NCBI GenBank assembly: GCA_038960095.1
Contig: CP152425.1
Span: 806,001 to 870,000 of the forward strand
Length of the DNA stretch: 64,000 bases
Origin: Symbiodolus clandestinus
GTDB lineage: Bacteria > Pseudomonadota > Gammaproteobacteria > Enterobacterales > G038960095
Direction of reading: 5' to 3'
The position numbers were made by a program, and so were the translations under genes. Below the pieces are notes generated by a model. That model did no database searches and had not been told where the DNA came from. It was given only the letters and a program-made list of their open reading frames with translations. Below, piece after piece: positions 52,612-62,562 of the stretch (the first letter of the stretch is position 1; each line of letters begins with the position of its first letter).

Positions 52612-52920
52612 ATGGCTGATGAGCAGCTAAGCGAGGAAATTGGCTCGCTAAACCAGTGGCGTGAGCGGATTGGCCAACTCGATCAACAATTGCTAACGCT
52701 GCTTAGCCAACGTCAACAACTGGCTTTAAAGATTGGTCATTATAAACAGCAGCAGCAACTACCCTTTTATGATCCTCAGCGTGAGCAAAAGCTACTGCAA
52801 ATGCTTATCAGGATTGGAGAGAAGCAACAGCTACCTGCAGTTTACATTACACGATTATACCAGGTAATCTTCCAACATTCTCTCGCTATACAGGAGATAG
52901 CCTGCAAAAATAGAGGATGA
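52612..52920 (+). CDS. pheA: Chorismate mutase domain, remnant of PheA
   Basis: 102 residues of the AroQ all-helical fold. Active-site residues of the E. coli PheA mutase domain can be lined up: Arg in WRERIGQLD, Arg in LSQRQQLA, Lys in IGHYKQ, Asp-x2-Arg-Glu in YDPQREQ, and the ITRLYQVIFQHSL helix. The prephenate dehydratase and Phe-binding ACT domains that follow in enterobacterial P-proteins are missing; a stop comes directly after the mutase domain. Position next to bamD is that of pheA. It should still convert chorismate to prephenate if folded. Confidence 0.85.
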   Translation: MADEQLSEEIGSLNQWRERIGQLDQQLLTLLSQRQQLALKIGHYKQQQQLPFYDPQREQKLLQMLIRIGEKQQLPAVYITRLYQVIFQHSLAIQEIACKNRG

Positions 52921-53313
52921 TCATCTGGAATTCCCTTTCGGATGGCAGAGAATTTTATTTCTACCCCTAATCTGTTCACAGCAGCTCGCATCCTCTCCCC
53001 ATTCTGGTTTATACTATCTCTTTTATGAGGGAGAGCCCAGTGGTTGAAGGATGTCTAACTTGCTGATCCTCGCTGATCGGCAGTATCGCTTTATCCCATG
53101 GCGCACTACAAACTACAAATTGTAGTGATAATGATGACATAACCCTCTGTTCGCAAAGATCGCTAAATAGCACCAATCATCGCATGATTAGTGCTATTTT
53201 CACTTAAGCCCTATCGCGACACATGGGTTATTGGCGAGCATTCACACTCTAGATTAGCTGAAGAATATCAAATTTATTTTTAATCTAGTGGCTTAGTTTG
53301 ATTGGAGTTCATA
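52921..53313. other. Gene-free region upstream of dnaA
   Basis: About 390 bp with the dnaA promoter region and a strong hairpin at 53166-53198. No run of the lost PheA domains is recognisable, and I see no cluster of DnaA boxes (TTATNCACA); only loose matches such as ttatcccat. Confidence 0.4.
53166..53198 (+). terminator. Strong hairpin upstream of dnaA, possible terminator
   Basis: aatagcaccaatcat / atgattagtgctatt, 15-bp arms with one mismatch and a 3-base loop, followed by TTTTC. Could end the pheA transcript or act in the dnaA leader. Confidence 0.5.
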
Positions 53314-54675
53314 GTGTCAATTCCACTTTGGCAACATTGCCTTACCAGACTGCAAGAAGAGCTTTCGGCCACGGAATTTAGTATGTGGATCCGTCCGCTA
53401 CAGGCGGAGCTCCAAGAGAATACCTTGGCGTTGTATGCACCCAACCGCTTTGTATTGGAGTGGGTAAAGGAGCGATATTTAAACAATATTAATCGCCTTC
53501 TCAGTGATTTTTGTGGCAATCGAAAAATCCATTTACACTTCGCCGTTGGCCACAAGTCAACCTATACAGGGTCCCATAATTCCTCAAAACCCCTAGAGTC
53601 CAAGCTGCCGCCTTCACGCAGTGTTAAAGTTGTGGTACCGTCTGAACAGTTGTATCGCTCTAACCTTAATAGCAAGCATACCTTTAGTAATTTTGTTGAA
53701 GGAAAATCCAATCAATTAGCGAGAGCTGCGGCCCGTCAAGTGGCTGATAACCCGGGAGGCGCCTACAATCCCCTGTTTCTTTATGGCGGTACTGGCCTAG
53801 GTAAAACCCATCTGCTGCATGCCGTGGCCAATGGGATTACTGAACGCAAAAAAGGTGCCAAAGTCGTTTATATGCACTCGGAACGCTTTGTGCAAGATAT
53901 GGTCAAAGCGCTGCAGAATAACGCCATTGAGGAGTTTAAGCGTTACTACCGTTCAGTGGATGCGTTGTTAATCGATGATATACAGTTTTTCGCCAATAAA
54001 GAGCGCTCTCAAGAGGAGTTTTTTCATACCTTTAACGCCCTTCTAGAGGGAAACCAACAGATTATTCTAACCTCAGACCGCTACCCCAAAGAGATTAATG
54101 GTGTTGAAGATCGACTAAAGTCGCGTTTTGGCTGGGGTCTAACCGTGGCGATTGAACCCCCCGAATTGGAAACCCGGGTTGCTATTTTAATGCGTAAAGC
54201 GGATGAAAATGGCATCCATCTCCCTGATGAGGTCGCTTTTTTCATTGCCAAACGGCTTCGATCTAACGTCCGTGAATTGGAAGGAGCCTTGAATCGAGTG
54301 ATTGCGAATGCTAATTTTACCGGACGGGCGATTACTATCGATTTTGTGCGAGAAGCTTTGCGTGATCTGCTGGCGCTGCAAGACAAACTTATCACTATCG
54401 ATAACATTCAAAAAACGGTGGCTGAATACTACAAAGTCAAAATGGCTGAACTGCTCTCTAAACGTCGCTCTCGCTCAGTGGCTAGGCCCCGACAAATGGC
54501 AATGGCCTTAGCTAAAGAGTTGACTAACCACAGTTTACCAGAAATTGGCGATGCTTTTGGCGGACGAGACCACACAACCGTCCTACATGCTTGCCGGAAA
54601 ATTGAGCAGCTGAGAGAAGAAACCCACGATATTAAAGAAGACTACTCTAATCTTATTCGTACCCTGTCTTCTTAG
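53314..54675 (+). CDS. dnaA: Chromosomal replication initiator DnaA
   Basis: AAA+ initiator that binds DnaA boxes and opens oriC. 453 residues from GTG 53314 (as in E. coli, which also uses GTG), preceded by TGGAG; SIPLWQHCLTRLQEEL matches the family N-terminus. Domain I (1-85), short linker, AAA+ domain with GGTGLGKTH (Walker A, near 160) and LLIDDIQFF (Walker B), and domain IV with the box-binding signature FGGRDHTTVLHACRKI near the C-terminus. First gene of dnaA-dnaN-recF-gyrB. Confidence 0.98.
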   Translation: MSIPLWQHCLTRLQEELSATEFSMWIRPLQAELQENTLALYAPNRFVLEWVKERYLNNINRLLSDFCGNRKIHLHFAVGHKSTYTGSHNSSKPLESKLPPSRSVKVVVPSEQLYRSNLNSKHTFSNFVEGKSNQLARAAARQVADNPGGAYNPLFLYGGTGLGKTHLLHAVANGITERKKGAKVVYMHSERFVQDMVKALQNNAIEEFKRYYRSVDALLIDDIQFFANKERSQEEFFHTFNALLEGNQQIILTSDRYPKEINGVEDRLKSRFGWGLTVAIEPPELETRVAILMRKADENGIHLPDEVAFFIAKRLRSNVRELEGALNRVIANANFTGRAITIDFVREALRDLLALQDKLITIDNIQKTVAEYYKVKMAELLSKRRSRSVARPRQMAMALAKELTNHSLPEIGDAFGGRDHTTVLHACRKIEQLREETHDIKEDYSNLIRTLSS

Positions 54676-54689
54676 CTTTGAGTCCAAAT

Positions 54690-55790
54690 ATGAAATTTAC
54701 TTTACCCCGTGAAGCGCTACTTAAGCCGCTACAACAGGTTGTCAGCATGCTTAGCAGTCGTCCGCTGAAACCGATTTTGCATCACGTCTTACTGCAAATC
54801 AGTGAAGGTTTACTATCATTGACTGGCACCGACTTGGATCTGGAACTGATTAACCAAATCCCGTTATCAGGTGACTACTTTGAGGGCAGTATTACCGTTC
54901 CTGCCCGTAAATGGCTAGAGATCTGTAGGGGACTTCCAGAAACGGCGAGCATAACGATGAGTGTTGGTAATGACCGAGTCACATTGCAATCGGGCAGGAG
55001 TCGTTTTACGCTCTCTAGCCTGCCCGCTTCGCATTTCCCTAATATTGGCACTTGGCAAAGTCAAGCCAGCTTTTCATTACCGCAGGCCACCATTAAGCGG
55101 CTGATTGACAGCACTCAATTCTCGATGGCACATCAAGATGTCCGTTACCACCTTAATGGGATGCTGTTTGAAACTGAACAACAGCAATTGCGTACTGCCG
55201 CCACGGACGGTCATCGCTTGGCAATTGCCTTTGGTGAGCTGTCACAGCCCTTACCATCGCAAAGCGTTATCGTTCCCCGCAAAGGAGTATTGGAGTTATC
55301 ACGTTTACTTGACGGTGGTGAGCTGCCAGTCCAGTTACAGTTGGGTCGCAACCACCTGCGAGTAATTCTATCTCAAACCGTTTTTACCGCGAAATTGCTT
55401 GATGGCCGTTTCCCTAACTACCGAGGTGTCATCCCGCAACAAGCGGATAAAATCTTGGAAGCAGATTGCCAAACACTAAAGCATGCTCTACTCAGAGCCG
55501 CTATTTTATCCAATGAAAAAGGACGGGGCGTACGCTTTTCACTCAGTGCTGGGCAACTCCGGTTAACCGCTAATAATCCTGAGCAAGAAGAGGCTGAGGA
55601 GCTGCTAGATGTCGATTACCAACAATCTCCCTTAGAAATCGGCTTTAATGTTAATTATCTACTCGATATCCTCAATGCTTTGAAATGCCAGCAAGTCCGC
55701 TTTCACTTAACTGATTCTCTCTCAGGAGTTATTGTTGAAGATTGTGTCTGTCAGAAGGTCATGTATGTTGTTATGCCTATGCGTCTCTAA
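54690..55790 (+). CDS. dnaN: DNA polymerase III sliding clamp (beta subunit)
   Basis: Dimeric ring that tethers Pol III to DNA. 366 residues from ATG 54690 (MKFTLPREALLKPLQQ), equal to E. coli DnaN in length; the in-frame codons upstream are not conserved. Three repeated clamp domains; conserved ends FTLPREALLKPL and VMYVVMPMRL. Overlaps the recF start (TAATG). Confidence 0.98.
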   Translation: MKFTLPREALLKPLQQVVSMLSSRPLKPILHHVLLQISEGLLSLTGTDLDLELINQIPLSGDYFEGSITVPARKWLEICRGLPETASITMSVGNDRVTLQSGRSRFTLSSLPASHFPNIGTWQSQASFSLPQATIKRLIDSTQFSMAHQDVRYHLNGMLFETEQQQLRTAATDGHRLAIAFGELSQPLPSQSVIVPRKGVLELSRLLDGGELPVQLQLGRNHLRVILSQTVFTAKLLDGRFPNYRGVIPQQADKILEADCQTLKHALLRAAILSNEKGRGVRFSLSAGQLRLTANNPEQEEAEELLDVDYQQSPLEIGFNVNYLLDILNALKCQQVRFHLTDSLSGVIVEDCVCQKVMYVVMPMRL

Positions 55791-56867
55791 TGACCCTGCA
55801 TCGGCTAATGATCAGCCATTTTCGCAATATTACGACGGCTGATCTTGAATTACATGAGAGCTTTAATGCACTGTTGGGCCCTAATGGCAGTGGAAAAACC
55901 AGTCTCTTAGAGGCTATCTATCTATTAGGCCATGGACGCAGTTTTCGCCAGCCTTTGATTGCATCTATTATCCAGCATGGAAAGCCCGCTCTAGCGCTGC
56001 ATGGTAGGCTGGAGCAGAAGGATGCATGGCACAAAATTGGCTTGGCTAAAGAGCCGTCAAGGGACAACACAAATACGTTGTAACGGTATGGATAGCCGTA
56101 GCATTGCTGAAATCACTCAGCTGCTGCCCATACAGCTGATCACCCCCGAAAGCCTGTTGCTGCTCACTGGTCCTGCGAAATACCGCTGTGCTTTTATTGA
56201 TTGGGGCTGCTTTCATCAAAATCCAGAGTTTTTAGCTGTTTGGAACCGGGTTCGACGCTCCTTGCAGCAACGGAATGCCTTATTAAAAAGTGTACGCCAT
56301 TACGATGCCATGCAGATCTGGGATCAATCCTTAGCTCCCCTAGCCCACCAAATTAGCGACTGGCGCTCAGAATATTGCAACGGATTACAGCCCTACCTAA
56401 GCGCTATCTGGGCGAAGCTGTTACCCGACTACTCCTTAAGCTGTGAGTTTCAACCCGGCTGGGAAGCTATGGATTACCAGCAGCTGCTGTTTCAACAATT
56501 TCCTCGAGATTGCGCGCTGAGCTATACTCGTCTAGGTCCCCATCGGGCTAATTTATCTATCCGAACTGCCGGTCAACCCATCGAAATCCGGCTCTCTCGT
56601 GGCGAATTAAAGTTATTGTTGTATGGAATGCGCTTAGCGCAAGGTGCTTTTTTCACTCAACAAACTGGTCGACACTGCCTCTATCTACTGGATGACTTCC
56701 CAGCTGAATTAGATCAGCAACGACGTCAACAGCTGATAGCTTGTTTACAGGAGATTTCAGGTCAGCTATTTGCCAGTGCATTAGATAAACAGCATCTCTC
56801 TGATCTGCTTGATAAAAAAGGTAAGCTGTTTGCGGTAAAACATGGCACAATAACGCTATTAGATTAA
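55790..56867 (+). pseudogene. recF: recF, interrupted by one +1 frameshift
   Basis: RecF loads RecA at gaps with RecO and RecR. ATG 55790 opens a frame with LMISHFRNITTADLELHE, Walker A GPNGSGKTSLLEAIY and LGHGRSF, ending prematurely at 56083. From about 56050 the +1 frame continues as RQGTTQIRCNGMD ... LLPIQLITPE, IDWGCFHQNPEF, SRGELKLL and LLDDFPAELD (Walker B) to 56867. Joining the two at GCT AAA (G) AGC restores a RecF of normal length (about 358 residues), so a single extra base near 56051-56053 breaks an otherwise well-conserved gene. Recent loss or an assembly error. Confidence 0.9.
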
Positions 56868-56882
56868 TAATGAGGGAATTTC

Positions 56883-59294
56883 ATGGCCACCAATTACGAC
56901 TCTTCCAGCATTAAAGTCCTCAAAGGGTTGGATGCCGTTCGTAAACGTCCAGGTATGTATATCGGTGATACCGATGATGGCTCCGGCTTGCACCATATGG
57001 TGTTCGAGGTGGTTGATAACGCTATTGATGAAGCCTTAGCCGGTTTTTGTAAAAACATTATCGTTACCCTGCATGCTGATCAATCGGCCAGTGTTCAAGA
57101 TGACGGCCGGGGAATACCGGTTGATTGGCATGCCGAAGAGGGAGTATCAGCGGCCCAAGTTATTATGACAATATTACATGCGGGTGGTAAGTTTGATGAT
57201 AATACTTATAAGATATCTGGTGGCTTGCATGGCGTGGGCGTCTCGGTGGTCAATGCTCTGTCCGATCGTCTGACTTTAACTATTCACCGCCATGGTAAAA
57301 TCCATGAGCAGCATTACCGCCTAGGAGAGCCTGAAGCACCCCTCAAAGTGATTGGAGAGACTGATAGTACTGGTACGCATATCCGATTTTGGCCGAGCGA
57401 CTCTATCTTCAGCAGTGTCATCCTCAGCTACGAAATCCTTGTCAAGCGATTACGCGAGCTTGCCTTCCTGAATTCTGGTATTGCTATTTCTTTAATTGAT
57501 GAGCGAGCGGAACGAAAAGAGATTTTTAGTTATCAAGGAGGAGTAAAAACTTTTATCGATTATCTGAATCAGACTAAAAAAGTCCTACACCCCACCGTAT
57601 TTTATTGTAAGGGTGAAAAAGAGGGTGTCGATATTGAAGTTGCACTGCAATGGAACGATAGCTTCCAAGAGAGCGTCTTTTGTTTTACCAATAATGTTCC
57701 ACAGCGTGATGGCGGTAGTCACTTGGCGGGCTTCAGAGGAGCGCTTACCCGCACATTGAATCATTATATGGAGCAGGAAGGCTTTCTCAAAAAAGCCAAA
57801 GTGCAAACCATCGGTGATGATGCTCGTGAGGGATTAACGGCTATTGTCTCGATCAAAGTTCCTGATCCTAAGTTTTCTTCGCAAACCAAAGAGAAGTTGA
57901 TCTCCTCCGAAGTAAAACCTCTTGTTGAATCAGTCTTCTCTGACAAATTAGCCGAATTTCTCTTAGAATATCCCAATGATGCTAAGGTAGTGGTTAATAA
58001 AATTATCGAAGCTGCTCGTGCCCGGGAAGCAGCCCGTAAAGCTCGGGAATTGACTCGGCGAAAAGGCGCTTTAGATTTAGCTGGTTTGCCCGGTAAGTTA
58101 GCCGATTGCCAAGAACGTGATCCAGCCCGCTCTGAGCTCTATCTGGTCGAGGGTGATTCTGCCGGTGGATCCGCCAAGCAGGGCCGTTCAAGAAAAAATC
58201 AAGCTATTTTACCCCTTAAAGGTAAAATCCTGAATATTGAGAAGGCGCGCTTTGATAAAATGCTTACTTCACAAGAGGTGGTGACTTTAATTACTGCCTT
58301 AGGTTGTGGTATTGGCCATGATGAATACAACCCGGATAAGCTGCGCTATCACAGTGTCATCATCATGACTGACGCCGATATTGATGGTTCGCACATTCGT
58401 ACTCTATTACTTACCTTCTTTTATCGACAAATGGTTGAGCTTATCGAACGTGGGCATCTCTATATTGCTCAACCCCCTCTTTACAAAGTAAAAAAAGGTA
58501 AGCAAGAGCACTACATTAAAGATGATGAAGCCTTACGTCAGTACCAAATTGGTTTAGCGCTAGAAGGGGCGGCACTATTTGTCCACCCTGAAGCTCTACC
58601 CATTCAAGGAGAAGCGCTGGAAAAATTAGTACAAGCCTATCACCGCCTACAGCGCTTGATTGACCATTGGGAACGCCATTATCCCTGTACTCTATTACAG
58701 CAGCTGATCTATCAACCCCTGCTGACTGAAACGGATCTCATCGACAGCGATCGAGTCACTGCCTGGTGTAATGACCTGGTCACCGCTTTAAACAGTGAGA
58801 ATCCGCAAGGTAGTCAGCATCGATTTAGCTTACAAACTGATCTTGAGCAACCAACCATCATCCCGCTTTTACATACAACAACTTATGGGATTGAACAGAC
58901 AACTTGCCTTGACGTTGGTTTTCTGCAAAGTGAGCTTTATCACAAATTAATCGAGTACCGCCAACCTTTTACCGATTTACTTGAGCCCGGTGCTTTAATC
59001 GCCCGTGGTGAACGCCAACGACCGATTAATCGATTTGAACAGGCAGTGACTTGGTTGATTCAAGAGGCCAGCCGTGGACTCAGTATCCAGCGCTATAAAG
59101 GGCTTGGTGAAATGAATGCTGATCAACTGTGGGAAACAACGATGGATCCACAGAACCGCCGCATGCTGCAGGTCTCTATTCAAGATGCCATAGCCGCTGA
59201 TCAGCTATTCAGTACACTGATGGGTGATGATGTCGAACCTCGACGGATATTTATTGAAGAAAATGCCTTAAGAGTTACTAACCTTGATATTTAA
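56883..59294 (+). CDS. gyrB: DNA gyrase subunit B
   Basis: ATPase subunit of gyrase that introduces negative supercoils. 803 residues (E. coli 804): GHKL ATPase (VDNAIDEALAG, DDGRGIPVD, GGLHGVGVSVVN), transducer domain, TOPRIM (LVEGDSAGGSAKQGRSR near 420, DADIDGSHIRTLLL), the long gamma-proteobacterial insertion, and the QRYKGLGEMNADQLW tail motif. Last gene of the dnaA cluster. Confidence 0.99.
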   Translation: MATNYDSSSIKVLKGLDAVRKRPGMYIGDTDDGSGLHHMVFEVVDNAIDEALAGFCKNIIVTLHADQSASVQDDGRGIPVDWHAEEGVSAAQVIMTILHAGGKFDDNTYKISGGLHGVGVSVVNALSDRLTLTIHRHGKIHEQHYRLGEPEAPLKVIGETDSTGTHIRFWPSDSIFSSVILSYEILVKRLRELAFLNSGIAISLIDERAERKEIFSYQGGVKTFIDYLNQTKKVLHPTVFYCKGEKEGVDIEVALQWNDSFQESVFCFTNNVPQRDGGSHLAGFRGALTRTLNHYMEQEGFLKKAKVQTIGDDAREGLTAIVSIKVPDPKFSSQTKEKLISSEVKPLVESVFSDKLAEFLLEYPNDAKVVVNKIIEAARAREAARKARELTRRKGALDLAGLPGKLADCQERDPARSELYLVEGDSAGGSAKQGRSRKNQAILPLKGKILNIEKARFDKMLTSQEVVTLITALGCGIGHDEYNPDKLRYHSVIIMTDADIDGSHIRTLLLTFFYRQMVELIERGHLYIAQPPLYKVKKGKQEHYIKDDEALRQYQIGLALEGAALFVHPEALPIQGEALEKLVQAYHRLQRLIDHWERHYPCTLLQQLIYQPLLTETDLIDSDRVTAWCNDLVTALNSENPQGSQHRFSLQTDLEQPTIIPLLHTTTYGIEQTTCLDVGFLQSELYHKLIEYRQPFTDLLEPGALIARGERQRPINRFEQAVTWLIQEASRGLSIQRYKGLGEMNADQLWETTMDPQNRRMLQVSIQDAIAADQLFSTLMGDDVEPRRIFIEENALRVTNLDI

Positions 59295-59455
59295 TAATTT
59301 CCTGCTAAATGAGTGATATTTCTCACGCTACTATACGCCAACGTTGACTTCTGCATGTGCTACCATCCTAATAACCATCGGTTATTTCTTTAGTACTACT
59401 TTCACCGCTGCCAGCAGCTATCCCGCTAAGGCAGCTTTAATGATGTAAGGATATT

Positions 59456-60859
59456 ATGAAGCAGAAGCCTTGTTTGCCCTCATTGCCTCAACTGCTGGTT
59501 GCATTGAGCTCATTTCTATTCCTAACTTTCTCTTTTACAACTTGGTTAGATTTGCCAGTACCATTGGCACTGTTTGCCGGCTGGTTCATCCTACTAGCGC
59601 TAGGTCTCTGGCTAGGTAATGATTATGCAAGCCTAGAATCGGCAGCCCGCAAGAGTATCTGTCATGGTCTCGGTGCCCTCTTAGTTTTGTTGGCGGTTGG
59701 TGCACTGATTGGCAGCTGGATAAGTGGCGGTATTGTCCCAGCAATCATCTACTATGGATTAAAGCTGATTCATCCTACCTACTTTTTATTAATTGCTTTA
59801 ATTATCTGTTCACTCACCTCATTAGCAACAGGAACCTCTTGGGGAGCAGCAGCAACAACTGGCATCGCAATGATGAGTATTGGAAAAAGCTTATCTATTC
59901 CAGCACCTTTGATTGCTGGTGCTGTATTGTCTGGAGTCTATTTTGGTGACAAACTATCACCACTATCCGATTCGGTGATTTTAGCAGCCACCATGGCCAA
60001 AGTAGAGGTCGTGCGGCATATTAAGAATATGCTGCCGATCGCCTTAATAAGCTATATCATCACTGCTTGCCTATTTACCCTGGCAGGCTTCCACTACGCT
60101 CAGAAGGTCGACCTCACCCAAGTCACTGAGGTTACCCAGACACTGGTTTCTCGATTCCAGATTACTCCACTGGCTTTTATTCCGGTTGCCATCGTACTGC
60201 TGTTGCTATCTAAACGCCAACCCGCCTTTCTAGTCATTAGTCTGGGTGCACTATTAGGCGTTATCTGGACCTTATTGATGCAACAGGGCACAATCAGGAT
60301 AGCCTTACAGGCGCTGTATCGTCCGCAAGTGATTCAAACCCAGATTGAGTTGATTGATAATTTGCTCGCCGGAGGCGGTCTTTTCTCTATGCTTGAGTCA
60401 GTTATCATTATTATTTTGGGATTAGGTTTTGGTGGTTTGCTAGAAAAAATTGGTGCCCTAACGGTGATTTCACAACGCTTAGAACCGTGGATTACCCATC
60501 CAAGCCGGTTAACACTGGCAACACTAATCACTGCCTTTTTCGGCAATCTCTTTGGCAGCGCGATGTATGTGTCCCTTATCTTAACCCCAACCATCATGCT
60601 AAGTCATTATGATCGTCTAAAAATTTCTCGCTACGATCTATCACGCAATGCTGAATTTGGAGGAACCTTAACCTGTGCGATGATCCCTTGGAGTGATAAT
60701 GGTATCTTTATGAGCCAGCTACTTGGAGTCTCAACTTTTGCCTATCTCCCCTACTTATGGCTCACTTTAGTTTGTATTACGATCACCCTGATCACTGCTT
60801 ATAGTGGCAAATTTATCCATTCAAATGTTGCCGATGAATCGACAATGATCTCAGAGTAA
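59456..60859 (+). CDS. nhaC: Na+/H+ antiporter NhaC family
   Basis: 467-residue inner-membrane antiporter with about 11-12 membrane segments. NhaC-family motifs: SGGIVPAIIYYGL, LATGTSWGAAATTGIA (near 125), GVYFGDKLSPLSDSVILAAT (near 165), and ECAG-like NAEFGGTLTCAMIPWSDNG near the C-terminus. Stands alone 160 bp behind gyrB. The exchanged pair (Na+/H+ or malate-Na+/lactate-H+ type) cannot be fixed from sequence. Confidence 0.9.
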   Translation: MKQKPCLPSLPQLLVALSSFLFLTFSFTTWLDLPVPLALFAGWFILLALGLWLGNDYASLESAARKSICHGLGALLVLLAVGALIGSWISGGIVPAIIYYGLKLIHPTYFLLIALIICSLTSLATGTSWGAAATTGIAMMSIGKSLSIPAPLIAGAVLSGVYFGDKLSPLSDSVILAATMAKVEVVRHIKNMLPIALISYIITACLFTLAGFHYAQKVDLTQVTEVTQTLVSRFQITPLAFIPVAIVLLLLSKRQPAFLVISLGALLGVIWTLLMQQGTIRIALQALYRPQVIQTQIELIDNLLAGGGLFSMLESVIIIILGLGFGGLLEKIGALTVISQRLEPWITHPSRLTLATLITAFFGNLFGSAMYVSLILTPTIMLSHYDRLKISRYDLSRNAEFGGTLTCAMIPWSDNGIFMSQLLGVSTFAYLPYLWLTLVCITITLITAYSGKFIHSNVADESTMISE

Positions 60860-61004
60860 CGATGAGGAGCTTCCATTAACACCATCACTCCCCCAGCAGA
60901 AAAAAGTTGTATAATAACTCGCTGGTTGCTTTCAGGTGCTTTGAAACCCCTCATCGGCGAAGCGCCTGCTTGGCAACTCAGCTTATCAGAAAGGTAGCCG
61001 ATCT

Positions 61005-61607
61005 CTAGAGTTTATCGGCATGTTGGCTTAAATAGCTGGCCACGCCTTGCTGATTGGCCTGCATTCCTGGCTGCCCAGTGTGCCATTGAGCTGGGCAGAC
61101 TTCGCCATGGGTTTGGTGAAATTGTAATGCATCAACCATCCGTAACATCTCATCAATATTGCGACCCAGGGGCAAATCATTGACCACCATATGGCGCACA
61201 ATTCCTTGTTGATCAACTAAAAATGAGCCCCTAAGCGCCACCCCAGCTTGCGGATGCTCCACACCAAAGGCCCGGCAGATCTCATGCTTCACATCAGACA
61301 CCAATGGATATTGTAGCGGCCCAATGCCTCCCTGATTCACTGGCGTCTGTCGCCATGCCACATGCGTGAATTGTGAATCGATAGAAATACCGATTACGAT
61401 CACATCTTTACTTTGAAATTCAGCGTAGCGACGATCAAAAGCGATCAACTCAGAGGGACAGACAAAAGTGAAGTCCAGTGGATAAAAGAATATTACCGCC
61501 ATCTTGCCGCTGATTTGCTGCTTCAAGTTAAAGTTCTCTTGAATGGTGCCATCCGCTAATACTGCAGCAGCGGTAAAATCAGGAACTGGACGACTAATTA
61601 ATAGCAT
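61005..61607 (-). CDS. Typical 2-Cys peroxiredoxin (AhpC/TSA family)
   Basis: Thiol peroxidase that reduces H2O2 and organic peroxides. 200 residues: peroxidatic Cys in FTFVCPSELIAF (near residue 50), the active-site Arg region, GVALRGSFLVD, and resolving Cys in HGEVCPAQW (near 172) followed by the C-terminal tail. Closer to the Prx1/TSA type than to E. coli AhpC; no ahpF is seen nearby, so the reductant is probably thioredoxin. Confidence 0.95.
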   Translation of the reverse strand: MLLISRPVPDFTAAAVLADGTIQENFNLKQQISGKMAVIFFYPLDFTFVCPSELIAFDRRYAEFQSKDVIVIGISIDSQFTHVAWRQTPVNQGGIGPLQYPLVSDVKHEICRAFGVEHPQAGVALRGSFLVDQQGIVRHMVVNDLPLGRNIDEMLRMVDALQFHQTHGEVCPAQWHTGQPGMQANQQGVASYLSQHADKL

Positions 61608-61890
61608 ATAGTAACCTCAATAAACCATAAAGGTCGGCCCAACGCCAACCTTTCTCTATGATACCACTAGCAGTGTACTCAACTCACACTTTTAATAGCA
61701 ATTCTAAGCGCATAGTCGATCACAAGCCGACAAAAAAATTAATATAAAAAACATATTATTTGAAAATATTTATAAATTTTATAACAATCAATAAATATAA
61801 CTGATCATGAAAATCGTTGAATTAGTTTCCGAACTAACCCTTTCTACTACTTGATAAAGTTTTAATTTTGTTACTGAATAGGCCACTGTA

Positions 61891-62172
61891 ATGGTCAGAG
61901 CTCACCATCATGCCAACGGCGGTTCCCAAGAAGAACATGCGAAGGTTGATGCTTGGGGTATACTATTAAAACTTATTATAACAGCTGGCCAAAACTCAGA
62001 TATTGAGCAGGCGGAACATTGGGTTGCTGAGAAATCGTGTGATTATTTAATCGCAGATCGTGGATACGATAGTGACGCGTTCAGAGCCAAGTTGGTAGAA
62101 AAATCCATAACGCCTGTATCCCTGGCAGAGGGCATCATCATTGCTTCGATTTTAATGTGGATTAGATTTTAG
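61891..62172 (+). pseudogene. IS5-family transposase remnant with internal deletion
   Basis: Starts in the middle of an IS5-family (IS427-group-like) transposase: HHHANGGSQEEHAKVDAWG-type segment, AGQNSDIEQAEHWV, and IADRGYDSDAFRAKL (second catalytic Asp). After SITPV it jumps to IIASILMWIRF, the usual extreme C-terminus, so the part carrying the catalytic Glu is deleted. No terminal inverted repeats are recognised. Not able to transpose. Confidence 0.8.
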
Positions 62173-62229
62173 GGACAAAGCCTAGTATATTAAATAGGAA
62201 CTGTAAACCTTATAAAAAAAGGAAATAAC

Positions 62230-62493
62230 ATGAACAGTAGCTCTAGTGCCCCTCAATTACCTCCCCCAGAACCTGCAACAACAAGCAACAATACTCTCTC
62301 TAGTAATACTGCATCACAACCGCAAGTGTCAGCCTTAACCCAAGGAATGGCAAGTAATCCTACTCCTACCTTAGGGGAATACTTGAAAAGAAAAGGAAAC
62401 GGAGAAGATATCGGCTGGGTGGACACTCGCGAAAAACTTAAGAATGACCTAGTGACTGGATTAGCAGCGCGCGCTGGAAAACTGTTTAGATAA
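62230..62493 (+). CDS. Small hypothetical protein, Ser/Pro/Thr-rich N-terminus
   Basis: 87 residues; family unknown. ATG with an AGGAAAT-type ribosome binding site. The first 50 residues are disordered-looking and rich in Ser, Thr, Pro, Gln and Asn (SSAPQLPPPEPATTSNN); the rest is charged (YLKRKGNGEDIGWVDTREKL) with a helical end. No signal peptide or membrane helix. Lies between an IS5 remnant and bamB, an accessory spot; could be the stump or a member of an effector family. Confidence 0.5.
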   Translation: MNSSSSAPQLPPPEPATTSNNTLSSNTASQPQVSALTQGMASNPTPTLGEYLKRKGNGEDIGWVDTREKLKNDLVTGLAARAGKLFR

Positions 62494-62519
62494 TAGTTAA
62501 GTAACAGGTTGTACCGATG

Positions 62520-62549
62520 CTTCCCTCTCCTGTTTAATCTAGAGGGAAG
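62520..62549. terminator. Hairpin between small gene and bamB
   Basis: cttccctct / agagggaag, 9-bp perfect arms with a 12-base loop, between two converging genes. No T run on either side; probable shared transcription end. Confidence 0.35.
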
Positions 62550-62562
62550 TCTACCAATCTTA

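Noticed and set aside
53100..53313. Possible replication origin upstream of dnaA
   Set aside because: No cluster of DnaA boxes or clear AT-rich 13-mers; only loose single matches. In enterobacteria oriC lies near mnmG, which is not in this window.
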